64,000 nucleotides of DNA, taken from the NCBI RefSeq assembly GCF_022605725.1, contig NC_065550.1:8432001-8496000 (forward strand). Reading direction: 5' to 3'. Shown here one piece after another: positions 11,005 through 20,724 of this stretch. Within the stretch, counting starts at the first letter, position 1. Each line of letters starts with the position of its first letter. Below the pieces are notes generated by a model that made no database searches, was not told the origin of the DNA, and saw only the letters and a program-made list of their open reading frames with translations. The DNA comes from Anthonomus grandis grandis (Eukaryota; Arthropoda; Insecta; Coleoptera; Curculionidae). The position numbers and the translations under genes are program-made.

Positions 11005-11976
11005 TATATTGGGCTCGACAATGACCGTTTATATGTCTATATATATAAGTTTCGTATAACACACCTATATATATCCCGATTACAAGCTGAGATCCATTTT
11101 TGTTATACGATCAACAACCCGAGATCCGATTTTCAAGATGAGATCCGTTTTCGGATCTCGCCTTGTACCACGTGTATATAGGTCGCATTTGAATGCTAAA
11201 GGTCTAAAACGACTTTTTTTAGAAAATTGTCCGGATCTCGTTTGGCACGATTATGTATATTATATACTAACATGTGTTCCGTCCTAAATCTCTAGGTGGC
11301 GCTCGAGCCGCCTTCCTCTGTGTGCTGTATTTCAGTTAAGACGAGATCCGTCAATCGCGGCAACGTTGATGAATTATTTTTTAACTGCAGGCGCGGATTT
11401 TTATGGGGCATTAGAAAATGAGCTTTGTCTTGAACTTGATGATTTGCAATATATAGGGACATAAATTATTATTTTTAGTTGCCAGCGTTTTCTAAAGTAT
11501 ATTACGACTAAGACGAGATCCATCAGACCAGCATGACTAATGTCTTTAAGCAGGTGATAAAAGTATAAATAGAGGAAATAAACTTTGATTCTCTAGAACT
11601 AGAACTTCTTTGCATAACGTCAAAAAAATTAACTGTTAAAACATTTTTAACTTATACGCTGCAGCTTTTATTAGAATCCGCCAACAAACAACTGCAGAGA
11701 AAGAAAATAACAAAATTTGAAATGTCAAATTGTATGTAGGTACTGACCCAAATTTAACATTTTTAGCTTATTTATAGCGCTCTTTTCCAAAATTAAAAAT
11801 TTATTTTTTTATGGTATGTTTAAAATTAGAAAATTTAAATAAAACAAAGTCAATTTACCACTAGATGGGTTGTGATAGAAATCAAGTAAATACGTCAAAA
11901 AATGAACACTTATGTTAGAATATTCTCGTTTTCTTTTTAACACTTCTTTAAAAAATAACACACATCAATCTTGATA

Positions 11977-12834
11977 TAGAGGGTTGTCGTTTAATTTTAT
12001 ATTTGACAAAGTTCTGTCAATTACCTCCTCACCTCCAGCTAACCTCCCTTTGATACATCAATAATATATTTAAACGATATATTGTATTTTCAAAAAAATG
12101 GACTATTTGGACTTAATGAACAGTTTATTATCATACATTTTTACTAGTAAATCGCTTCAACTTGCATCCAATTTTTTCTTTGGTGAAATAAAATGGAAAA
12201 GTTTTTGCCATTTAAAATAATGTGTGACATAATGAGAGTAACCATTTGGCCTACTAAAGTTTAAGTTGATAAAATGTCTTTTATTACCACACATTTTTTT
12301 TGGACACTGTTGAATAAACATTTTACATGCTGCTTACAACGATGTGTCACACGATGGAGGTTCCCATATCATGGGGAGTATGACATATCAAAGTGAGGTT
12401 AACTGGAAGTGAGGTGTTTGACAGAGTTTAGCAATTTTTGAAGTTTAAAATATTTCTTGAAGCAATGTTGCCTATTGACCACTACGCTGACTCATCACAG
12501 TGGAAATTTAAAATGAGTATATTTTCTCCACAAGCTGAGATCTCGAATCTGTTTGTTTCCACAGTTGCATTTCTGACGATATTCGATTCTCACGATATTT
12601 GTATACGTACCAAGAAAGAGATAAGTCCTTTTAAAATAAAGATATTAAGTCTTTTAAAAAATACAAAACATAAACATCAATATCCATCTGATTCAACTTA
12701 TTATTAAGTTTGTAAGTTGATAAACAAAAATATAAAAATCCTATAATTCTTTTAGGTAACGTGAATTATATTTTGGAATCAGATATATTTTGAACAAGTT
12801 TGAGATATTTTTTTTCTTAAATGAAACCTCTTGT
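11977..12834. repeat. Palindromic mariner-type MITE (family also at 56358-56890)
   Basis: About 12012-12058 (GTTCTGTCAATTACCTCC...) is inversely repeated at 12383-12428 with ~80% match. The outer sequence TAGAGGGTTGTCGTTTAATTTT near 11977 has a weak inverted partner at ~12815-12834 (ACCTCTTGTATA). The stretch 12200-12420 read in reverse matches 56400-56640 (GTAAGCAGCAT, GTGTGACA and neighbours), so this is a dispersed family. Non-coding; exact ends are uncertain. Confidence 0.5.
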
Positions 12835-13175
12835 ATATTTTTGCATTGTCAAATTCACGGAATAATTTTGTACATATTTTATAAATAATATCCTTTACCT
12901 ATCTTCAACTGTTTACGAAACAATTATGTTTAACTAATAATTATAATACTTTATTGCAATAGAAATTAATAAATTATATTGCACATTCTTAAAATTTATT
13001 TTATCAAATGCTGGAAGTGACCGCTATTAAGATAATTTTAAACCGATTATATAGTTCATTCACGATGAAAAGGCCAAAATCATTTAAAATTCAGGTATTT
13101 TTTCTTTATTTTATTTTTCGGACACGTTGATTAGCATTGTCGCTTGCGCGTTTTTTACAATAAAAATTTTCTATA

Positions 13176-14364
13176 CGGGGTACCTCAAGTAGAAACTATG
13201 GCGTCAACATTAATTTTTTTAAATGGATTACCCTGTATATGATATTTTACAATTCTACGATATACCCTGAATACTTTTTGCATAGCACACCATAAAAGTC
13301 AGCGGTTTGTGAAATTTGACGTAATAGACTAGTGAAACATACCTATTAAAAAATAAAACTTTATACAATATTTATTTCAACTGATGTTCAATTTTTTGTC
13401 AATTCAATGCATTTTTGATGGACAAGTTTAATTTCTTGTTAAATTCTTGGCTTTAAATCATCAATATTATTTGGTCTATTCACATTAAGTTGGGATTTCA
13501 AATATCTCTATTAAAAAAATATAATCGGGTTACATCGGGTGGCCACCATTTGTTAGAAAAAGTTGCATCCAGAAATTGTCGAACAGCAATGGCAAAGTGA
13601 GGAGGTCTGTTAAAACCGTATCTCGCTCGTTACTAGGTATGTCAGGCTCTTGTGGATCAAGGAATAAAACAACTAAAGCAGGGATAAGTCCAAACTATAG
13701 AAAGTCTAAATATCGCTTTCCGTTGTGTTGTATCTTCAAAAAAAAACGGTCCAAAGATTCGATATTTCACAATACTTGCCCACATATTAAATTTATGATG
13801 TGGTATTGTTGGGTCAAATGAGGACTTTCGGTTGCCCAATATCTGCAATTTTCCCTGTTAACGTGAGTTGGGTTAACGTGTTAACTTGAGACCCCTGTAA
13901 CTAAAATTTTCATTGCAGAGGACGTATTGAATCAAATGGACAACAAATTAAATATTACAAATACAAATCGTTTATTTGTGAAAAGAAAAAAAAGAATACA
14001 CTTTATGAAAACAGAAGACAGCATGACAAAAAGGACGGTTCATCGATTATAAAAAAAAACCGCTTCACATGCTCCTTATATTAAGGAAAGCATATGTAAA
14101 CTATCCTATACATAACAAACAAAACAGCTAAATATTTCTAAATAATTCTAAATAATCATTAGTATTTAGTCTATGAAAGATTTATAACGAGCAGTAGTCG
14201 CAATAAATCTAGAATTAATTTTTATTTTCTAATGTCTTATGTTTCTTTAGATATATGGTATGCTATACAAAAAGTATTCAAAATATATCATAGAATTGTA
14301 AAATATCATGATATTCCATTTAGAAAAATGAAGGGTAACGCCTTCGTTTCTACTTGGCACCTTG
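13176..14364 (-). mobile_element. Mariner M2 fossil (Tc1/mariner, strongly decayed)
   Basis: Diverged terminal repeats of ~115 bp: left TACGGGGTACCTCAAGTAGA, right (inward) TACAAGGTGCCAAGTAGAAA, both continuing through ACAATTCTA...GAATACTTTTTG. TA flanks both sides (13174-13175, 14365-14366). On the minus strand, 13848-13657 keeps MWASIVKYRIFGPFFFED, the NVWAGI...GPFFF block of mariner transposases, and the following region keeps AVRQFLDATFSNKWW. Everything else is shifted or lost. It is much older than M1. Confidence 0.7.
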
Positions 14365-14635
14365 TATAAAATTTCATTTATTTCCTTAAAATTTTTATTT
14401 AAAAAATGCCCAAGTGACAATACTAATCGATGTATCCAAATAAAAAAATAAGAAAAAAATATCTTAATATAAAATTAATATGTTTTTTCATCGTAAATGC
14501 ACTATATAACCAATCATTTTAATTACCTGTCTCTGTAAATATTTGTATATATAATCTTTAAATAAGTGTTAATTATTTAAAAGTTTCAACTGGATTGTTA
14601 ATTTAAAATATTTACAATACACTAAACTTCTGAGT

Positions 14636-14669
14636 TTTCGATTCTCTAAGTCTGCTTAGAGAATCGAAA
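14636..14669. repeat. Perfect 15-bp hairpin
   Basis: TTTCGATTCTCTAAG and its exact complement are separated by TCTG. There is no T-run behind it and no gene next to it. It could be the tip of a small foldback repeat. Confidence 0.75.
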
Positions 14670-14809
14670 CAATAACTATCCTGTGATGAGGAAACTAGAA
14701 CACACAACGAAGTTTGAATAATCTTGATGTCTAAATATTTGAATAGAGAACCTGTAAGTCAGTAGCAATGTAATTAATATGAATATCTTTCTTGTATTTT
14801 GTAATTTAA

Positions 14810-15217
14810 TTAAAAATAACAACCTCCATTTTGCTCGGCCGGCAGAAGGTAGTCTTTCAAAGCACACATAGTATAAATCCATTGAAAATAAGTAGACTGA
14901 AGTTTTGAAATAAAAAATTGATTTAAAAAACTCTTAAAAGTGTTAAAATTAATTAAAATAATAAAAATACAAACATTTGAAAGGAACTCATTCAGATTAT
15001 TGTAAACACTTCCAAGGAGAAAATTGCAGACCTTCTCCCGAAATAGCTTAAAGAAAAGAGAAAAGCGCTGTTCAATGTGTTCCAGTAAACGATTACAGAT
15101 TTTAATTTTATACATTATTGATTTGTTAATCAACGTAGAATGGGGCATTTGCAATACTAAATTAGCAGCATTATACAAAATCTTCTCCTTAAAACTAACA
15201 CACTTTTGAAAAGCCAA
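14810..15217 (-). other. Unrecognised 135-codon ORF
   Basis: Open from MAFQKCVSFKEKIL to LPAEQNGGCYF. It is Leu/Ile/Phe/Asn/Lys-rich, as random AT-rich DNA would be, with no motif I recognise. The 3' half is hydrophobic (IFIILINF). Open codons continue upstream of the Met for about 15 residues. It may be the decayed 3' part of a LINE ORF or chance; I favour no function. Confidence 0.2.
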
Positions 15218-15229
15218 GAAGAGAGTGCT

Positions 15230-16430
15230 GACTACACAAACCCCAAAATCTTATGCCGTTTAATAATCTCGACTCGACCGGACTGAAAATACACCTAAGT
15301 CGATAATCTCAAATTGCATTCTGTGACGTCATCAAAATCGTGACAAAATACTTCTTCAAATGACTTAAATGTTGAATAACGCCTATTATTATAATGTTAT
15401 GAATTAATCAGAAAAGTACATATTTTCTCGAAGACGGTGGGATAATAAAAGACCAACTTCAATTTTAATTCGATAATTCGAAAACGTGTAAAAAAGTATT
15501 GTTAGAGTAGAACATTGATCGCCCTGAATCCCGGCTATTACTTAAAATGCAAACATTTCAAACGATTGTGACAATTCCTTTTTTCTATTACTTTACAATT
15601 AATAGGTATTTTTATATTTTGCACATGTAATTATCAAAACATTTAATAACTAATATCAGCAATAATTAAAATATTTAAACTTCCAGTACGTAATTTCCAA
15701 TATATAACATTTCTAAAACAAGAGTACTCATGATTCGATATCTTTTACTCTGATTGATCAATTTTTTTTGTGAGAAAAAGATTATTTTTAGAGTATAATT
15801 TTTTTAAAAATTAATCTAAAATCTTTCAAATAACTTATTACCAGAAAAAAATTCTAAAGAAGTCAATTTACGAGTAATAAATACAATGAAAAATCAAGCT
15901 ACGTCAATAAATGAGTCGCCATATAAATTTACTTCATATTTAAGCCAATAATATTCCTTATTTTCACGGTAATCCTTAATTACCATAAAGAATTAATAAT
16001 TATTAATATTCTATGAAAGAAATGAACCAATAACCAAATTATCACAGATTTACGAGATTAATATATTAAACTAATTTAAAAAAAAAAAGAAATTAGTAGT
16101 TTGTTTAGTTCGCCTTCATTAAGAAAAAAAATTCATCAATCCGAACACATAGACTTTTATGGGATCCGACCTCTTCCCTTAATATTGTGGCACACCTATC
16201 TGATACATTTAGCCGTAATGAAATATAAAATATTAGCGGAAGATTTTAAAAATATAGTCCTATTTTCTGTTTAAATTACTTAATTATCGTCAGCTGCATT
16301 ATCGTCACAGTATAGACCTCTTTGATTACTTCTTAATTTTTTGTTGTTACTCTACGTTCTTCTATAGTTTCCATTTGTATTAATACAGAAATAGTTTATA
16401 GGTAAACATAAAAGATTAACAAAACCTAAT
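15230..16430. other. AT-rich DNA without recognisable genes
   Basis: Short poly-A/T runs and no ORF with a recognisable motif. It lies inside the octamer-flanked segment. Confidence 0.5.
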
Positions 16431-16727
16431 TTTGTTTTGCAAAATGGCAATAATTGATCTGGCAACATCGGTGGATCTCGCGTTATGCGGTGACGTTAAT
16501 TATATACAAGGTCGGATCTCGAGTTTCACCATATATTTAGTGGATCTCGGGTTGATATATATACATGGTATATATAAAGGGGTTGAAAAAATCTACCCCC
16601 CTCATGATCCCATTAATTGAACCACCTTGTTAAATATATAAACAAATTATTGCTTCCATATATTAAGGGCTTCAGGTGGATCTCAGGTAGTCCACGATAT
16701 GATCGGATCTCGACTTGATAGAAAGAA

Positions 16728-16728
<1 letters not shown>

Positions 16729-16779
<51 letters not shown>

Positions 16780-16795
16780 GATTTTCTCCCAAATT

Positions 16796-16849
<54 letters not shown>

Positions 16850-16969
16850 GATTTTCTCCCAAATTTTCTAATTAAAATCACAAAAAAATCTAAAATTTTA
16901 AAATTTTACCCAACCCTCTATTAATAGAAAAATAGGGAATAAAAAAAAAATTAAAATTTTTCGAAAATT

Positions 16970-17006
<37 letters not shown>
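16729..17006. repeat. (TA)n tracts with a tandemly duplicated ~70-bp unit
   Basis: Three long TA runs. The first two are each followed by the same ATTAAAGATTTTCTCCCAAA unit, so run plus unit is duplicated in tandem (about 16733-16800 and 16801-16870). Confidence 0.9.
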
Positions 17007-17016
<10 letters not shown>

Positions 17017-17192
17017 TCCTATTTTTAAAATTTGGCTCTTTTTAACAATAAGGTCATATTACGTATCCAAAATACGTTAATTTTATATCAGTGGACGTAT
17101 GGATATAAATATGACATAAAAATTACGTAGGTACGTAGTACCTACTCTTTGCAGGCGTCATTAATTAGTACGTGATTTTGCTCATTTCAAAG
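17007..17192 (+). repeat. 186-bp repeat E, copy 1
   Basis: It runs from TAAAATATAATCC (next to a TA tract) to GCTCATTTCAAAG. It recurs in inverted orientation at ~19668-19850 and in direct orientation at ~19927-20117, each time beside a TA tract. Copies 1 and 2 face each other around Sailor A, like terminal inverted repeats of a 2.84-kb unit inserted in TA repeats. Confidence 0.85.
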
Positions 17193-19056
17193 ACTTGTTT
17201 TTTACCTTATAATTAATGTACTTAAATGCTATTTTATTTTAGAAAGTTACTTTTGTTTAAATGGAATAATATATTTTTTTTACAAATTTATTGAACATAA
17301 TATGTAGAGTAAAACAGTTGAAAATGTCACTTTTGGATCTGGCACTTTTTGAACAGTGTATAACAATTTTAAATTATAATAGATTGTAGTCTTCTTCGTC
17401 ATCTGACGAACTGTCATCACCTCTTGACATTATAATTAAAGGATCGACTGTCTGATCGATGAGGTTGTCAAGATCCCACATTTTGTCCTCTTGCTTAATT
17501 ACATGCTGGACTGCTTTTCGCCAATTCTCTGGTGTCGCTTCCGTAATGGCTTGATCTAACAGTAGCTTAACATCTTTCATTTTAAAAGTCGTGTTTTGTC
17601 TTGCTACAAATCCTTTTACCTGCGCCCATATCAGTTCTATAGGATTTAGTTCGCAATGATATGGCGGTAAGCGCAGTACAGTTATATTATATTTTTCGGC
17701 TATATCTTCCACGGCGTATTTCATGAAACGAGTTTTGTGTAAGTTTGCTATTACCAGCAGTTCTTTTTTTATCAAATTTGCTTCAAACGCAATACCTTTT
17801 GCAGTCAGCCAATCGATAATTTCTTGCTTTCTCCAACTTGAAGTTGGCGTCTTCTCTATTCGCCGTGAATGATAGCTTGCGTTATCCATAACCACCACCG
17901 AATTAGCCGGAAGAAATTTTATCATTTCACCAAAATAGTCCTCGAAAACGTCTGAGTTCATGTCTTCATGGTAATCTCCTGTGCGAGTCGACTCAAAGGT
18001 TAGCAGACCTTCCTTTAAAAATCCCTCTTCGCTTCCAATATGTGTGATTATAAGTCTTTTTCCTTTTCCCGAAGGTACTTTAATACCCGTAGACAGGCCT
18101 TCTATGAAAGCTTGGCGAGCACTGGTTATATTTTTGTCTTGCCACATTTTTTGGACTATATAACCTTCGTTAATCCACGTCTCATCAAGATAAAAAACTT
18201 TCTTTTGCTCCCTGCGGTACTGCTTGATACTTCTCAAGTATTGTCGTCCCCAACAAACAATTTCGTCGCTCTCCAGTAAAAGTGCTTTGCGGTTATGCTT
18301 TTCCCAGGCAAAATCCATATTTTTTAAAGTTTTCCATAAAAGTTTTCTACTTATCAACGGAATACTGTCATCTCGGCCAAGCTCCATTAAAATTTTGTCT
18401 AGGGTGGGTATTTCCTTTTTAAAATAAAAAGAGTGAACTTTTCTTCGAATTATACATTTAGCATTTTCATCAAGGACTTTTGTAGGTCGTCCTGGCTTTT
18501 GCTTGGGAGATTCCACTTGACCTGCTACTTTTCTTTCCCGCAACAATTTGAAAATGGTGGACTTTCCAATTCCACTCATTCGAGAACATTTTTCAACAAT
18601 TTCTTGCACAGTAAAACTAGGGTAATCGTGTTTTATGCAATCATGTACATTTAAAATAATAACTTTTTCACTCAGCGATAGTGGAGAATTTTTAGTACAT
18701 CTTTTCGTTGGACTGAATACCTCCATTTTTTAAATATTGGGATAATAATATTGTGATTACACTACAGCGTAGCAGTGACTACTAACGTTTAAAATATGAT
18801 TTAAAAGTATTTATAGTCTGTATATATTACCTGACCCCATTTTTGCATGTTACAAAGCGTTAAAAGATAGGTACCTATACAAAAGGATTAAAAGTATTTA
18901 TTTAGTATTTAATCTCTTTCAAAATAAAGGCATTTAATCCGTGAAAATTAAATTCATAAATATTATAAGTACCTGCGCCTATGAACTACCACGAAATGTA
19001 GCCAAACAGAACGGAATTCCCCAGTTTATTGCCCTATACACTTTTGAAATAGAGTA
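17193..19056 (-). mobile_element. Sailor copy A (DD82E), 3' end truncated
   Basis: The 5' TIR is at 19019-19056 (inward: TATACTCTATTTCAAAAGTG) with TA at 19057-19058. The other end is lost. After the transposase stop the sequence matches copies B and C up to AGACTTGT at about 17191 and then switches to repeat E, so ~240 bp including the 3' TIR are missing. The gene itself is complete, but without two ends this copy should not be mobile. Confidence 0.88.
17374..18726 (-). CDS. Sailor-type DD82E transposase, complete (copy A)
   Basis: 450 aa, ATG at 18726. Residues ~14-75 form a helix-turn-helix (SLSEKVIIL...IGKSTIFKLLRERK) followed by a GRPTK hook-like basic motif at ~79-83. The DDE domain has YLDETWIN (D181), VVMDNASYHS (D281) and LPPYHCELNPIELIW (E364). 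There are 82 residues between the second Asp and the Glu, the signature of the DD82E (Sailor) branch of IS630-Tc1-mariner. The C-terminus is acidic (SSSDDEEDYNLL). There is no intron. The protein is identical to copy B, so both are very young. It would cut and paste elements bearing the ~36-bp TIR at TA targets. Confidence 0.93.
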   Translation of the reverse strand: MEVFSPTKRCTKNSPLSLSEKVIILNVHDCIKHDYPSFTVQEIVEKCSRMSGIGKSTIFKLLRERKVAGQVESPKQKPGRPTKVLDENAKCIIRRKVHSFYFKKEIPTLDKILMELGRDDSIPLISRKLLWKTLKNMDFAWEKHNRKALLLESDEIVCWGRQYLRSIKQYRREQKKVFYLDETWINEGYIVQKMWQDKNITSARQAFIEGLSTGIKVPSGKGKRLIITHIGSEEGFLKEGLLTFESTRTGDYHEDMNSDVFEDYFGEMIKFLPANSVVVMDNASYHSRRIEKTPTSSWRKQEIIDWLTAKGIAFEANLIKKELLVIANLHKTRFMKYAVEDIAEKYNITVLRLPPYHCELNPIELIWAQVKGFVARQNTTFKMKDVKLLLDQAITEATPENWRKAVQHVIKQEDKMWDLDNLIDQTVDPLIIMSRGDDSSSDDEEDYNLL

Positions 19057-19174
19057 TAATTTAAAATAACACCAATAAACATAATCCTGGAACAGTATTT
19101 TAATATCTACCACATTGTAGAAATTCCTATATAAATAAAATACAAATTCAAACTTTTTCAATAAATCTAAATTT

Positions 19175-19500
19175 TAATAGAAAGTCAAAAAGAAGACTAA
19201 TAGATGGTCTTGGATCAATAACGAGCAAATTTAGTCAAACCGATGCTGAACAATATGATCAAGCCGCTGAAGACCTCTAAGAACTCATCAACAAAATCTC
19301 AAAACCTTTTGTAAAAGATTAATCAACACTTTTTGAATAATCAATACTAAATTTTCAAAATATTACGAAAACCTTGGGACAAAATCAATTAATATTCGGC
19401 GATCAAATCAAAGAATTACGTTTTGTTCTAGAAAGTTATGATGAAACCTTTTCTACATTTTCAAACCACCCCTTTTTCTAGTATTACAGGGAATATTTTG
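19175..19500 (+). pseudogene. Env/fusion-protein-like relic of an errantivirus-like endogenous element (left arm)
   Basis: The frame reads KRRLIDGLGSI and then a helix-like TDAEQYDQAAEDL. This resembles the basic cleavage site and fusion-peptide region of insect errantivirus/F-type envelope proteins. Stops follow after ~30 codons and repeatedly afterwards (for example in the stretches before ELINKISK and STLFE). It is a short dead fragment and Sailor sits directly beside it. Assignment rests on one motif and context, so confidence is moderate. Confidence 0.5.
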
Positions 19501-19667
19501 CTATATGAAATAATGATAAAAATCAAAAGCTACAGAAAAGAAAATCAATTTAAGTTTATTTTAGTATTTTAGGAATTCCAATTATTAAAAAAAATAAGTA
19601 TAATAATTACCACTTACTTATATTCCGTTCCTATAAAACAAATACCTTTAAAACAAATATCTTCTTT

Positions 19668-19839
19668 GAAATGAGCAAAATCACGTACTAATTAATGACG
19701 CCTGCAAAGAGTAGGTACTACGTACCTACGTAATTTTTATGTCATATTTATATCCATACGTCCACTGATATAAAATTAACGTATTTTGGATACGTAATAT
19801 GACCTTATTGTTAAAAAGAGCCAAATTTTAAAAATAGGA

Positions 19840-19850
<11 letters not shown>
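19668..19850 (-). repeat. 186-bp repeat E, copy 2 (inverted)
   Basis: Reverse complement of 17007-17192, ending in TATATTTTATATATA at the central TA tract of the palindrome. Confidence 0.85.
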
Positions 19851-19898
<48 letters not shown>

Positions 19899-19926
19899 TA
19901 ATCCTTATCCTTAATCCTTAATCCTT

Positions 19927-20117
19927 ATATATAAAATATAATCCTATTTTTAAAATTTGGCTCTTTTTAACAATAAGGTCATATTACGTATCCAAAATAC
20001 GTTAATTTTATATCAGTGGACGTATGGATATAAATATGACATAAAAATTACGTAGGTACGTAGTACCTACTCTTTGCAGGCGTCATTAATTAGTACGTGA
20101 TTTTGCTCATTTCAAAG
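19927..20117 (+). repeat. 186-bp repeat E, copy 3
   Basis: Same orientation as copy 1. It is the palindrome mate of copy 2 across the spacer. Confidence 0.85.
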
Positions 20118-20289
20118 AAGATATTTGTTTTAAAGGTATTTGTTTTATAGGAACGGAATATAAGTAAGTGGTAATTATTATACTTATTTTTTTTAATAAT
20201 TGGAATTCCTAAAATACTAAAATAAACTTAAATTGATTTTCTTTTCTGTAGCTTTTGATTTTTATCATTATTTCATATAGCAAAATATT

Positions 20290-20612
20290 CCCTGTAATAC
20301 TAGAAAAAGGGGTGGTTTGAAAATGTAGAAAAGGTTTCATCATAACTTTCTAGAACAAAACGTAATTCTTTGATTTGATCGCCGAATATTAATTGATTTT
20401 GTCCCAAGGTTTTCGTAATATTTTGAAAATTTAGTATTGATTATTCAAAAAGTGTTGATTAATCTTTTACAAAAGGTTTTGAGATTTTGTTGATGAGTTC
20501 TTAGAGGTCTTCAGCGGCTTGATCATATTGTTCAGCATCGGTTTGACTAAATTTGCTCGTTATTGATCCAAGACCATCTATTAGTCTTCTTTTTGACTTT
20601 CTATTAAAATTT
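20290..20612 (-). pseudogene. Env/fusion-protein-like relic (right arm mirror copy)
   Basis: Exact mirror of 19175-19500 on the other strand, with the same stops. It shows that the relic was already dead before the inverted duplication. Confidence 0.5.
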
Positions 20613-20724
20613 AGATTTATTGAAAAAGTTTGAATTTGTATTTTATTTATATAGGAATTTCTACAATGTGGTAGATATTAAAATACTGTTCCAGGATTAT
20701 GTTTATTGGTGTTATTTTAACTTA

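Larger units (their letters stand above)
11010..16722. repeat. ORF-poor segment with clustered GGATCTCG/CGAGATCC octamers at both ends (putative non-autonomous element)
   Basis: Copies of (C)GAGATCC or its complement sit at about 11089, 11120, 11139, 11152, 11232, 11342 and 11514 on the left, and at about 16472, 16514, 16541, 16678 and 16705 on the right. Left copies are mostly GAGATCC, right copies all GGATCTC, so the clusters face each other. Both ends lie next to TA-rich DNA. I could not define exact termini or a TSD. No long ORF lies inside; it holds older repeats (11977-12834, 13176-14364). Subterminal motif clusters of this kind are typical of transposase-binding ends of DNA transposons. 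Confidence 0.45.

Noticed and set aside
11080..11530. Regularly recurring octamer, considered as a CRISPR-like array
   Set aside because: Spacing is irregular, the motif is only 7-8 bp and occurs in both orientations in eukaryotic DNA.
13576..13821. 81-codon plus ORF
   Set aside because: Antisense to the fossil M2 transposase.
16715..16924. 69-codon ORF rich in Tyr-Ile
   Set aside because: Translation of TA repeats.
17981..18654. Plus-strand ORFs of 60-79 codons inside Sailor A (and mirror ORFs in B and C)
   Set aside because: Antisense shadows of the 450-aa transposase; they recur only because the gene recurs.
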